A stretch of DNA of 64,000 nt from assembly GCF_024346955.1 (NCBI RefSeq), contig NZ_AP024884.1, positions 248,001 to 312,000 of the forward strand, written 5' to 3'. This stretch comes from Vibrio mangrovi. GTDB taxonomy: Bacteria > Pseudomonadota > Gammaproteobacteria > Enterobacterales > Vibrionaceae. Every line of letters starts with the position of its first letter. The stretch's first letter is position 1. The translations under genes and the position numbers were made by a program. Under the pieces are notes generated by a model. The model was not told the DNA's origin. It was given only the letters and a program-made list of their open reading frames with translations, and did not search any database. This document shows, one piece after another, positions 55,411 through 63,843 of the stretch.

Positions 55411-55599
55411 GATTTTAATCAAGAACCGGATATAAGCCCCTCCATCAGTCATCGGAAGGGTGTTATCAATATCTGTCAAAGCGCGGCAGTCCGTTACTGA
55501 GTCGCATGATGGCAGCGAATGAGTGTGATGCGCTTCCCGCAGGAACAGAGATTACGCTCCTGATGCCTTGTAAACACTCTGAAATAGGAATTAAAAAAC

Positions 55600-56490
55600 A
55601 TGAGCTTAGAGCAAAGAGTCACTGAGCTTGTTCTGGCAGCGAATAATCTTACCGGTGGGGTGGACGATAAGATCTCTGAAATTGACCAGCGGGTCGAGCA
55701 AGCAGAACAGAAATTCGATCAACGGGTCGATCAGGCCAAACATGAGTTTGACCAGTTTAAAGCGCACCTTCAGGAAACGGTTCCGTTACCGTTCAATTTG
55801 TTTAAGAACTCGATGATGCGTGCCGTTGAACCGGAAGGGCATCCGACAGGTTCTAGCTATACAGGCTGTAAAATTGAAGCGGTTCACTCGTATACCAAAG
55901 GTTTTGAAGGCCCGTATACTCCGGTTGCACCGGAAAAGGTCGCAGCAACTCCGGATCTGGCAACAGCGGAGCTACCTTATTGGTATGGCCGTTATTATAT
56001 GGGGCCGCGTATTCACCGGGGCGGTTTAAGAAACGGCTGGGGTGGCTTGGGGGATGGCAACATTCTCAAAATTACTTCCACAGCAGCCAATGAAGCCAAA
56101 CTGTTTCGAATGCCGCTTGAGAAGCTCGGTTTATTTGAAAAAGTGGGTGTGAAATTCTGGATCAAAATTGTCTCCGGCAGCCTTGCTGTAGGAACGGATG
56201 CCGGGATATATAACGGCTATGGCTCACATACCTATATGCCGAATAAGATTACCAAGTCCCAAACCGATACGGGAACTGATGGATGGTTCTTATATGACCG
56301 GGTGATCGGGATTAGCTCCGTCACGAATATGACTGGCAATGTACTTAACTTTGGTTTACCGGAAAATGAAAACTGTGAGATCTATATCGCACTGCCTTAT
56401 GCCTATATACCAATGGCACCAAAGCACATGCTTGCAGGCGTCGGAGAAACAGTTGCAACCCCTTACTACACCTTCAGGAATCAATCATGA
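55600..56490 (+). CDS. Fibre 5, receptor-binding protein
   Basis: 296 residues. Shared N-terminus MSLEQRVTELVLAANNLTGG and EIDQRV, a heptad coiled coil to about residue 55, then a domain opening FNLFKNSMMRA like fibre 1 but with a different body. AGGAA lies before the ATG. Confidence 0.75.
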   Translation: MSLEQRVTELVLAANNLTGGVDDKISEIDQRVEQAEQKFDQRVDQAKHEFDQFKAHLQETVPLPFNLFKNSMMRAVEPEGHPTGSSYTGCKIEAVHSYTKGFEGPYTPVAPEKVAATPDLATAELPYWYGRYYMGPRIHRGGLRNGWGGLGDGNILKITSTAANEAKLFRMPLEKLGLFEKVGVKFWIKIVSGSLAVGTDAGIYNGYGSHTYMPNKITKSQTDTGTDGWFLYDRVIGISSVTNMTGNVLNFGLPENENCEIYIALPYAYIPMAPKHMLAGVGETVATPYYTFRNQS

Positions 56491-56807
56491 AAGTTATTCA
56501 GAAATCAGATCAGGCCCTGATTGGCTTTTTTGAGACAGCTAATGCTGAGCAGGATGTTGTTGCACTGGGTTATGACCTGGATGAATGTGATTTTGTCCTG
56601 ACCCAAAGCGAACAGGATCGTCAGTATCTGCAGTTTTTAGCCTCAACGGACTGGCAGGTAACCCGTCATCGCGATCAACAAGAGATGGGGACAGAAACTG
56701 CCCTGAGTGATGCAGATTATCAGACATTGTTAACGCAGCGCCAGAAAGCGCGCGATGCGATTGTTGACCCGAATGCTTTGGCGAGTTATCGCCAGATATT
56801 CAGTTAA
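56487..56807 (+). CDS. Fibre 5 partner (APC-like, divergent)
   Basis: 106 residues, overlapping fibre 5 by ATGA. It keeps ASTDWQVTRHRDQQE, a variant of the chaperone core in another order. It ends the array. Confidence 0.7.
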   Translation: MKVIQKSDQALIGFFETANAEQDVVALGYDLDECDFVLTQSEQDRQYLQFLASTDWQVTRHRDQQEMGTETALSDADYQTLLTQRQKARDAIVDPNALASYRQIFS

Positions 56808-56900
56808 ATCAATGCTCAGACAGAACAGACAGACCGGTCAGATGTGACCGGACAGAAAACGGCTCCATGTTCAGAGCCGGGAAAGAATCAAATGATATAT

Positions 56901-56916
56901 AAGCCGCTGAAGGTGA
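56901..56916 (+). repeat. Cassette-boundary repeat copy 6
   Basis: AAGCCGCTGAAGGTGA, identical to copy 1, 26 bases before the sheath gene, closing the array. Confidence 0.88.
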
Positions 56917-56941
56917 GTCCTAACCAAATAGAGGAACCACT

Positions 56942-58102
56942 ATGGCATTTAAACACGGTATCTTCGGCACAACAGACAATAGCGGTACCCGGCCAATGGC
57001 AATGGCCGATACTTCATTTGCTGTGGTTGTCGGTACGGCACCTGATGCTGATCCTACGGTTTTCCCTGTCAATACTCCGGTTTTGATTGCGGGAAGTGTG
57101 CAAAAATTGGCGAAGCTGGATATGGCTGGCGGGCATCGGGGAACACTACCTGATGCAATGGCGGCGGTTTATGACCAGCAACGTTGTGCAATTTGTGTGA
57201 TTCGGGTTGAAGAAGGCGAAAGCGAAGAAGCAACAATCACCAATATTATGGGCGGTGTAGATCCTGAAACCGGATTGAAAGCCGGTATTGAAGCGATTCT
57301 GGATGTCAGTTCAGTCACCGGAAAACGCCCTCGTCTTCTGGCTGTTCCCGGCTTCTTAGATCAGCAGGCTGTGCTGACTAAGCTGTTGCCGATCGCCAGC
57401 CGTCTGCGCTGTAAAGTGTTTGCCGACTGTCCGGGAAGCAAATACGAAGATGCAGTTGCTTATCGCAAACTCTGGGGTGATAAACGCCTGGAACTATTCT
57501 GGCCACGTCTGAAAAATGCTGAAGGACGTCTGGTGCCAATGTCTGCATTTATGCTGGGTCTGGAAATCCAGAAAGACCAGAATGAAAACTACGGTTACAG
57601 CGCTTCGCTTTCCAACCGTAAAGTCAATGGTCTGCTGGGCACCGAGCTGCCGATCGACTATGCCGACGGCGACACTAACTGTATGGCGCATCTGCTCAAT
57701 GAAAACCAGATTACCACTGTGATTCTTGACGATGGCTATCGTAGCTGGGGCAACCTGAGCTGTTCAGATGATCCGAAATGGCAGTTCAACTCACACGTTC
57801 GCGTCAATGACATGATTCTGGACATGATTACCAGCGGCCTGAAATGGGCGCGGGACCGTAAAATTCTGGCCACCTTCGTTGAAGATGTGGTGGATACGGT
57901 TCAGAACGGTCTGGACGGGGAAGTCCGCAAAGGCCATCTCTACGGTGCAACCGTATGGGCTGATCCGGATTTAAACCCAGCGGATTCAATCATCGCCGGA
58001 AACTTTTATCTGGACTATGACTTCACACCACCAGGAATCGCTCAGGCCATTCATGTGACGAGTCATTTTGTCAACGATTACGCTGATGTGATTTTCGAGT
58101 AA
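56942..58102 (+). CDS. Contractile tail sheath (gpFI)
   Basis: 386 residues of the P2 FI/R-pyocin sheath family: start MAFKHGIFGTTDNSGTRP, end MILDMITSGLKWARDRKI and HVTSHFVNDYADVIFE. Contraction drives the tube through the target envelope. Confidence 0.94.
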   Translation: MAFKHGIFGTTDNSGTRPMAMADTSFAVVVGTAPDADPTVFPVNTPVLIAGSVQKLAKLDMAGGHRGTLPDAMAAVYDQQRCAICVIRVEEGESEEATITNIMGGVDPETGLKAGIEAILDVSSVTGKRPRLLAVPGFLDQQAVLTKLLPIASRLRCKVFADCPGSKYEDAVAYRKLWGDKRLELFWPRLKNAEGRLVPMSAFMLGLEIQKDQNENYGYSASLSNRKVNGLLGTELPIDYADGDTNCMAHLLNENQITTVILDDGYRSWGNLSCSDDPKWQFNSHVRVNDMILDMITSGLKWARDRKILATFVEDVVDTVQNGLDGEVRKGHLYGATVWADPDLNPADSIIAGNFYLDYDFTPPGIAQAIHVTSHFVNDYADVIFE

Positions 58103-58111
58103 GGAGCAGTT

Positions 58112-58627
58112 ATGGAACGCAGACCACCAAAAGTACTGGCTGATTTTGCCTGGTATCAGGACGGTGTAGGCATGATTGGCCTGACACCAAAGATTAAATT
58201 ACCTTCGCTGGACCGTGAAGTCGAAGAGTACATCGCAGGCGGCATGGCCGGCACCATGAAAATTGATATGGGCGCCGTCACTGTTGAAGACCTCGAAGTC
58301 ACTCTGGCTGAGCCGAATATCGAGACTATCAAGCTGTTTGGTTTGACCAACGGGCATGAAAAACAGTTTGTCTTCCGTTCGGCAATGCGCGGCACATCTG
58401 GCGTTGATAAGTTTGTGATCAAAGTACAGGGCCGTGTCATCGGGCTTGATCTGGGCGAAATTGAACGGAAAAAGCTGGCTGAGACAACCTGTAAGATCAC
58501 CTGGACAGCTTACACCATCGAAAACAATGGAGAAGAAATCCTGAAAGTGGATCTGATCTCCGGAATTGAGCGTGTTGGCGGTGCTGACCTTCGGGCAGAC
58601 ATTAATAAAGCATTAGGTATTGCGTAG
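58112..58627 (+). CDS. Tail tube (gpFII)
   Basis: 171 residues of the P2 FII family (EYIAGGMAGTMKIDMGA, FRSAMRG). Forms the inner tube. Nine bases after the sheath. Confidence 0.93.
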   Translation: MERRPPKVLADFAWYQDGVGMIGLTPKIKLPSLDREVEEYIAGGMAGTMKIDMGAVTVEDLEVTLAEPNIETIKLFGLTNGHEKQFVFRSAMRGTSGVDKFVIKVQGRVIGLDLGEIERKKLAETTCKITWTAYTIENNGEEILKVDLISGIERVGGADLRADINKALGIA

Positions 58628-58635
58628 GAGCCAGA

Positions 58636-58992
58636 ATGTATACACCAATTAAAGTTTCACTGCAGGTTACAACTGAATTAGACGGTAAGCCGCAACATGA
58701 GATCGAAATGCGTCCGCCGACCACCAATGATGTCATCCACGCCCAGAAACTCGGGCGTATGGCTGCCAGCAATGGTTCTGTTTCGGAAGAAAGCGAGCAC
58801 GAAGCGCATCTCTTTGCGGCACTGACCAATACAACCCGCGAGTTTATCGGTCAACTGGCATTTTATGATTATGTCCAGCTGCAAAAAGCGTATGACTGTT
58901 TTTTGTTGCCGATCCCTCAGTTTGTCGCCAAGTCTGCCTTGTTATTTCCCGGTTCTGCGGGGGAATCTCTCTGCGAGAACTCCGGGAACTAA
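58636..58992 (+). CDS. Tail assembly chaperone E (zero-frame product)
   Basis: 118 residues of the gpE family (MRPPTTNDVIHAQKL, TREFIGQLAFYDYVQLQ). It binds the tape measure during assembly. The zero-frame tail after the slip site reads SLCENSGN. Confidence 0.88.
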   Translation: MYTPIKVSLQVTTELDGKPQHEIEMRPPTTNDVIHAQKLGRMAASNGSVSEESEHEAHLFAALTNTTREFIGQLAFYDYVQLQKAYDCFLLPIPQFVAKSALLFPGSAGESLCENSGN

Positions 58993-59063
58993 CGATCGCT
59001 GAGTTATATGACTGGCTGGCTGAATGCGAAACATTAAGTCAGCAAGAGCAAAGAGAGGACTAA
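58636..59063 (+). CDS. E+E' frameshift product, tail assembly chaperone
   Basis: A -1 shift at G GGG GAA (58959-58965) moves ribosomes into a frame reading GISLRELRELTIAELYDWL and ending at TAA 59061-59063, giving about 142 residues. The G and G-T type pairs of proteins is conserved across long-tailed phages; here the slip sequence and a 33-residue extension are plainly present. Confidence 0.82.
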
Positions 59064-59064
59064 G

Positions 59065-61680
59065 ATGGCAGATCAAACAGTGTCTGTCGATATTGGTGCT
59101 TCAACCCGGGTGGATTTTCTGGTTCCCCGGGTTTTTTACCAATTAGAGCAGCAAATGAAGCGTCTCGGTCGCAGTAACTGGAACGGACGCGAAACAGGTA
59201 TCCGGCAGAACCGGAATATTGACCTGCCCGGCAGTGCATTAGCCGGCGCTGAAGCTGAAAGATATGCACAAGAACCGGCAGTAACATTCACCGGACTGAG
59301 TGAGGAAATCTTTTCCACCCTGCAACAGTCAGACATGCGGCTGGATACTCAGGCGCTTCTTTCTGTCACTGAGCAGCTCCTGGAGCAATCCGTTGAGCAG
59401 ACCGATACGCTGAAGAATATCCGTAGCGATATCGCCCGCCTTCCCAGATTAACCGAAGGCCGGTCAACTGATGTCCGGAAAGTCAATGCCAGGAACATCA
59501 CGAACATTCACGTAACTCATCTGTCAGATGAGCGCAGCGTGGGTCACTCCTTTTCCGTGCCGGCGTCAAAACGCGGGCATCAAACTTTACAGCAACGCCG
59601 TAAATCAACGGGTACAAAGCAGCCGCAAACACCGCAGGAGTTATCGGAATTACCGCGGAAGTCAGGCAGAACCCGGGTTGGTTCGGGTATCCGTAACCGG
59701 CGACGTCAGGCATCTGGCGGAGGATTGTCAGTCGGACGGATACTGAATCGTCTGGGTAAGTTCAATCCGAATCTGGCACAGTTTGATGAACTGGTCAGAG
59801 ATATTTATCCAGATATTGACGAAGTCCGGATAGGCGGCGCGGCTTCCGCGCCGCAATACCGGCGTCGTGGCCGGCGCATGACGTCACGCCGTATGCCAGG
59901 CGCAAACCGTCCCAAACGCTTCGGCAGCCAAACCCGCCGCGGCGGTTTTTCCGTGGGCGGAATTATGCGTCAGCTGGGTCGGGTTAATCCGCATCTGGCC
60001 GCAGTTGATGCGTTTGTCCGGGACATTTATCCAGAAATTGATGATGTTCGCATCGGCGGTGAAGTACCGCAGCAACAACGTGCAGCCCAGATGAAACAGT
60101 CCGGTTCGCGTCAGAGTCCGAACCGGAAAGGCAGCCGCAAGGGAAAAACCAATCGTAAAACGGCCCGCAAGCCGTCAGTTCGCAAACAAGCAGTTCGCAA
60201 TCAGCCAGCCGGGAATCAGTCAACCCACAGTAAAACGTCGGGTGACAAGACTGGCCGTCATAAAGCTGTTGCCAGCTCCGCCAGTGATACTTCTTCAGCG
60301 AACAAAGCACCTTCAGCACATGAAGCACCTTCAGCAAATAAAGCACCGAATGGCAAAGGCCATTCCGGTCAGAAAAGCGCATCGGTGCGGCACCAGAGTG
60401 TAACGCGGCGGAGACGCCCCGGCAGCCGGATGCGGCGTAGTGGTTTTTCTGTCGGTGGTGCGATGCGTCAGCTGGGACGGCTTGATCCGCGTCTGGCGAC
60501 GATTGATGAGATTGTCCGGGATATCTATCCGGAAATCGATGATGTCCGGATTGGCGGTCAAACGACCACCACACAGCGACGTTCAGGTCAGTCACAATCT
60601 TCCGGCCGGACAAATGTTTCAGGCCGGCGTTCGGGAACATCCCGGAACAGTCGCCGGCGTAACTCCATGCGCAGAAGACGGCCCGGCAGCCGGATGCGGC
60701 GTGGTGGTTTTTCTGTCGGTGGTGCGATGCGTCAGCTGGGACGGCTTGATCCGCGATTGGCGGCTGTTGATGAGATAGTCCGGGATATCTATCCGGAAAT
60801 CGATGATGTCCGGATTGGCGGACGCAACACACAACAGCGTCGCTCCGGGCGGTCTCAGTCCACGGCAAGACGTCAGCGTCCGGTACAAAGCCGTCGGCGC
60901 AGTCCGCATCAAAACAGAAGCAGAGTCAGACTCGGCCGCAATAGTGGTATCAGCCGGAGAGTCAGTTCTGCGCCACGGGTTCGCAGACAACTCAGTACCC
61001 TCAGAAACGTCCGGAAAGCACGAATTCCGGGGCAGCGGATGCTGAGCCGGGTCGGTAAAGCCGGACGCCGCTTCGCTCCGGTCAAACGGCTGACCAAGAA
61101 AATACCTTATGTCGGCGCAGCATTAGAAGCGCTGAACATCGGTTCAACCCTGGCTGATCAATCATTGAGCCGGCAGGAAAAAGCATCCGATATCGGTGGT
61201 TCGCTGGGAAGTATGGGCGGGGCTGCCGTCGGTGCAACCGTCGGGGCTGCAATTGGCTCCGTGGTTCCGGTTATCGGGACAGCAATCGGCGGTATGGTTG
61301 GCTCTTATCTGGGCGGAATCGGTGGTGAATGGCTCGGACGCTGGGCTGGCAAATCGCTATTTTCTGACGACAAGGAGAAAGAAAAAGCTTCAGCCGGTGC
61401 CGGAATGCGTGACCGCGAAAACGCAGTGGCCGGGCCGGGAATGTCTTCTCCGGCAGCCGGAAGCAGTCCGCAGGACATGATGGCAATGTCAAACCGGGTC
61501 AACCAGGTACAGAGCAGTCAGCAAGGCGGTACTCAGGTCTCGTTTGCTCCGGTTTTCCATATTCAGGGAGACGTAGACGATCAGCAGATCAGCAAGCTGG
61601 AAAACATGGTCATGCGTCTGGCCAGACAGGTGGAGAAAATGGGTGGCGGTCCGCGCAGTGTCAGTTTTGCCGATAGCTGA
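59065..61680 (+). CDS. Tape measure protein with 38-residue repeats
   Basis: 871 residues. A normal helical start (1-160) is followed by four copies of GFSVGGAMRQLGRLDP...VRDIYPEIDDVRIGG at about residues 220-257, 293-330, 460-497 and 548-585. The linkers are rich in Arg, Ser, Lys and Gln. Residues 700-770 form a glycine-zipper hydrophobic region (GAAVGATVGAAIGSVVPVIG). The position after E/E' and before U proves its role; the repeats are unlike normal tape measures. Confidence 0.88.
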   Translation: MADQTVSVDIGASTRVDFLVPRVFYQLEQQMKRLGRSNWNGRETGIRQNRNIDLPGSALAGAEAERYAQEPAVTFTGLSEEIFSTLQQSDMRLDTQALLSVTEQLLEQSVEQTDTLKNIRSDIARLPRLTEGRSTDVRKVNARNITNIHVTHLSDERSVGHSFSVPASKRGHQTLQQRRKSTGTKQPQTPQELSELPRKSGRTRVGSGIRNRRRQASGGGLSVGRILNRLGKFNPNLAQFDELVRDIYPDIDEVRIGGAASAPQYRRRGRRMTSRRMPGANRPKRFGSQTRRGGFSVGGIMRQLGRVNPHLAAVDAFVRDIYPEIDDVRIGGEVPQQQRAAQMKQSGSRQSPNRKGSRKGKTNRKTARKPSVRKQAVRNQPAGNQSTHSKTSGDKTGRHKAVASSASDTSSANKAPSAHEAPSANKAPNGKGHSGQKSASVRHQSVTRRRRPGSRMRRSGFSVGGAMRQLGRLDPRLATIDEIVRDIYPEIDDVRIGGQTTTTQRRSGQSQSSGRTNVSGRRSGTSRNSRRRNSMRRRRPGSRMRRGGFSVGGAMRQLGRLDPRLAAVDEIVRDIYPEIDDVRIGGRNTQQRRSGRSQSTARRQRPVQSRRRSPHQNRSRVRLGRNSGISRRVSSAPRVRRQLSTLRNVRKARIPGQRMLSRVGKAGRRFAPVKRLTKKIPYVGAALEALNIGSTLADQSLSRQEKASDIGGSLGSMGGAAVGATVGAAIGSVVPVIGTAIGGMVGSYLGGIGGEWLGRWAGKSLFSDDKEKEKASAGAGMRDRENAVAGPGMSSPAAGSSPQDMMAMSNRVNQVQSSQQGGTQVSFAPVFHIQGDVDDQQISKLENMVMRLARQVEKMGGGPRSVSFADS
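60418..60821 (+). repeat. Near-identical direct repeats in the tape measure gene
   Basis: About 140 bases at 60418-60557 recur at 60682-60821 with an offset of 264 bases (88 codons, in frame) and only a few differences. Two older, more diverged copies lie near 59720 and 59941. Confidence 0.85.
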
Positions 61681-61686
61681 GGGCCG

Positions 61687-61739
61687 TTCCGGGAACAGTT
61701 ATTCCGGGAAAGCTATTCAAGGAAAAGCTGTTCCCGGAA
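61687..61739 (+). other. Long hairpin between tape measure and U
   Basis: TTCCGGGAACAG (61687-61698) pairs perfectly with CTGTTCCCGGAA (61728-61739) around a 29-base loop that holds another partial copy. No T run follows. It may be an mRNA-processing or stability element. Confidence 0.6.
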
Positions 61740-61818
61740 GAGATCCCGGCAAGTCTGAGATGAACAATGCTGAAAAAAGTGCAGTTACAAAAACATGTTG
61801 AGGTAAAAAGGAGGCGCT

Positions 61819-62211
61819 ATGGCTGATGTCATGATGGCACTGGGAAATTATCGGTTCAGTATCGATACGGCTGCATTGCAGACCATCAGTGAAAGCCACG
61901 AATGGCGATGGGCCGATCATCATCTGGCGGGGCGTAAACCCCGCTCGGAATTCATTGGCGGCGGATTGTCGACCCTGCGTTTCAAGGGGGTGATTTACCC
62001 CCATTTTCGTGGTGGCCTTGAGCAGACCGAAAAAATGAAGGCCGAAGGCGATAAAGGAAAACCGCTGCGTTTGATTGACGGTCTGGGGAAAGACTGGGGC
62101 TTATGGACGGTGCGCCGGCTGAATGTCGATAAGAGCAAACTCTTTACCAAAGGGGTTGCCCGAAAAATTGAATTTACTCTTGAAGTCACGGAATATCCGG
62201 ATAAGGCATAA
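61819..62211 (+). CDS. Tail protein U
   Basis: 130 residues of the P2 gpU family (MADVMMALGNYRFSIDTAA, SHEWRWADHHLAGRKP). Caps the tube. GGAGG precedes the ATG. Confidence 0.92.
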   Translation: MADVMMALGNYRFSIDTAALQTISESHEWRWADHHLAGRKPRSEFIGGGLSTLRFKGVIYPHFRGGLEQTEKMKAEGDKGKPLRLIDGLGKDWGLWTVRRLNVDKSKLFTKGVARKIEFTLEVTEYPDKA

Positions 62212-62213
62212 CG

Positions 62214-62420
62214 ATGACAACCTATGTAACCAAAGATGGCGATCAAATTGATGCGATTACCTATCAGTACTATGACGGACTGCCGGGAGCTTATGAGGCG
62301 GTTCTGAAAGTCAACCGGGGCTTGTCTGCTCAGCCACACCCGTTGCAGGCCGGTATTTCGATAGAACTGCCGCTGCTGTCACCGGCCGGAGAAGAAGCGG
62401 AGATCAGTCTATGGGATTAG
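62214..62420 (+). CDS. Tail protein X (LysM-like)
   Basis: 68 residues: the gpX/LysM pattern with YYDGLPGAYEAVLKVNRGL and LQAGISIELP. Overlaps D by ten bases. Confidence 0.9.
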   Translation: MTTYVTKDGDQIDAITYQYYDGLPGAYEAVLKVNRGLSAQPHPLQAGISIELPLLSPAGEEAEISLWD

Positions 62421-63415
62421 ATTGTTTTCAGATTCTGGCCGATGGTCAGGATATTACAGCGAAGATTCGTCCGTTTTTTCTGCGGCTGACCATTACGGAT
62501 AATGCCGGTATCGACAGCGACCATTTTGAACTGGTGCTGGCCGATGACGGCAAGGTTGCGTTTCCGCAGCGGCAGTCACAGATTGAAATCTATACTGGGG
62601 TTGACCGAAATGCGCTGGTTTTCCGGGGTGAGTACACGGTCAATTCCGTGACCCTGACCAGCCCGGAAAAAACCATGACTCTCGCCGGTTACGCCGGGAA
62701 TATGGGCGGTAAGTTCAAAACTCACCGGGATTTCACCTGGAGTCAGGTGACACTGAAAGCACTGGTTGAAACAGTTGCCCAGCGTAATGGCCTGACACCG
62801 GCTGTTTCTGCCAGCTATGCTGCGATTCAGATTCCCCATTATATTCAGGCCGGTCAGAGTGATGCCGATCTGGTGACGGAACTGGCCAAAGAGCATGGCG
62901 CAACGATGAAAATTGCCCGGGAACGACTGGTCTTCTTTCCCCGGGGAGATAACCAGAGTGTGTCTGCTGCGCCGCTTTCACCTGTCGCCGTGAAACTGAC
63001 CAATGAGGTTGAAGCAAGGCTGACCTTGTCGGGAACGGGACGTTTTCAGGCCGTTGAAGCATTCTGGCAGCAGGTCGAACTCGGTTACCGGCAAAGTGTC
63101 AGAGTGGGAAAAGACGGCGGGAAAATAAAGAAACTCAGCAAAATATTCCCCGATGCAGAGGCGGCCAAGGCTGCCGCCGAAGCGGTGCTGTATCACGAAC
63201 AGCGTAAAGACTACAAACTCTCTCTGGATGAGCTCCCGTTTATTGCCGGTATTCAGGCAGAGCGGAATATTCAGCTGAGTGGTTATCATCGTCCTGAATT
63301 TAATACGGAGTGGATGTGTGAGAATGTGACGGAAGTCATTAGCGAAAACGGACATATTCTCAGCTGTAGTTTCGTTATCCCCAAAGGTGAAAGCGTACAA
63401 TATCTGGAAACATGA
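62411..63415 (+). CDS. Late control protein D (spike hub)
   Basis: 334 residues of the gpD/VgrG-hub family (HFELVLADDGKVAFP, AGYAGNMGG, IPHYIQAGQSDADL). It holds the V spike. Last structural gene. Confidence 0.93.
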   Translation: MGLDCFQILADGQDITAKIRPFFLRLTITDNAGIDSDHFELVLADDGKVAFPQRQSQIEIYTGVDRNALVFRGEYTVNSVTLTSPEKTMTLAGYAGNMGGKFKTHRDFTWSQVTLKALVETVAQRNGLTPAVSASYAAIQIPHYIQAGQSDADLVTELAKEHGATMKIARERLVFFPRGDNQSVSAAPLSPVAVKLTNEVEARLTLSGTGRFQAVEAFWQQVELGYRQSVRVGKDGGKIKKLSKIFPDAEAAKAAAEAVLYHEQRKDYKLSLDELPFIAGIQAERNIQLSGYHRPEFNTEWMCENVTEVISENGHILSCSFVIPKGESVQYLET

Positions 63416-63504
63416 CAGTATGGGTGAGTTCATGTTCCCTGTCCGGTGATATTGGTCATGTACAATGAATATTTATCGGGCAATTTATTTCATTCGTCAC
63501 CGGT

Positions 63505-63813
63505 TTATTTCATGACCCGCATCATTTGTAAAATGGCTTGCTGCTGTGTTTCAGTCAGCCGGGAAAAAAGCTTTAACAGCTCTTGTTCTGTTGTCGATGA
63601 AATCGGGTGAACCGGACCTTTACCAGCCAGATACCAACTGACATTAATATTTAATATGTCACACAAGCGTTCTATTTCCTGCATGCTTCTGGGCTGGCGC
63701 TCCGATGTTTCCCAGGATTTGATCGTATGAGGGGATTTATGCATAGCAACCGCCACTTGCTCCCGGGTCAGGTTCATCGCTGTTCTTGCCTGTTTTATCC
63801 GTAACTTTTTCAT
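63505..63813 (-). CDS. XRE-family regulator at the right end of the tailocin
   Basis: 102 residues with an HTH (LTREQVAVAMHKSPHTIKSW) and a short C-terminal tail. The ATG at 63813 fits the family; longer starts lie across the operator-like repeat. It is convergent with the tail genes and may repress them or control a neighbour beyond the window. Confidence 0.82.
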   Translation of the reverse strand: MKKLRIKQARTAMNLTREQVAVAMHKSPHTIKSWETSERQPRSMQEIERLCDILNINVSWYLAGKGPVHPISSTTEQELLKLFSRLTETQQQAILQMMRVMK

Positions 63814-63817
63814 TTTT

Positions 63818-63843
63818 ACTAAGATTTTTGTCAGTACCTTAGT
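63818..63843 (-). promoter_or_regulatory. Inverted repeat upstream of the XRE gene
   Basis: ACTAAG (63818-63823) and CTTAGT (63838-63843) flank 14 bases just upstream of the start, a candidate self-operator. Confidence 0.4.

Noticed and set aside
50452..56807. Invertible fibre shufflon
   Set aside because: All cassettes face the same way, the boundary repeats are direct and no invertase gene is visible, so inversion is not supported.
59984..60868. Long open frame of 294 residues opposite the tape measure gene
   Set aside because: It mirrors the repetitive, arginine-rich codons of the tape measure gene; its His/Arg/Pro-rich protein has repeats only because the other strand does.
56942..63415. 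Type VI secretion system
   Set aside because: Sheath and hub are related, but U, X, E/E', FII and tape measure of P2 type are present and TssJLM, ClpV and Hcp are missing, so this is a phage-tail particle.
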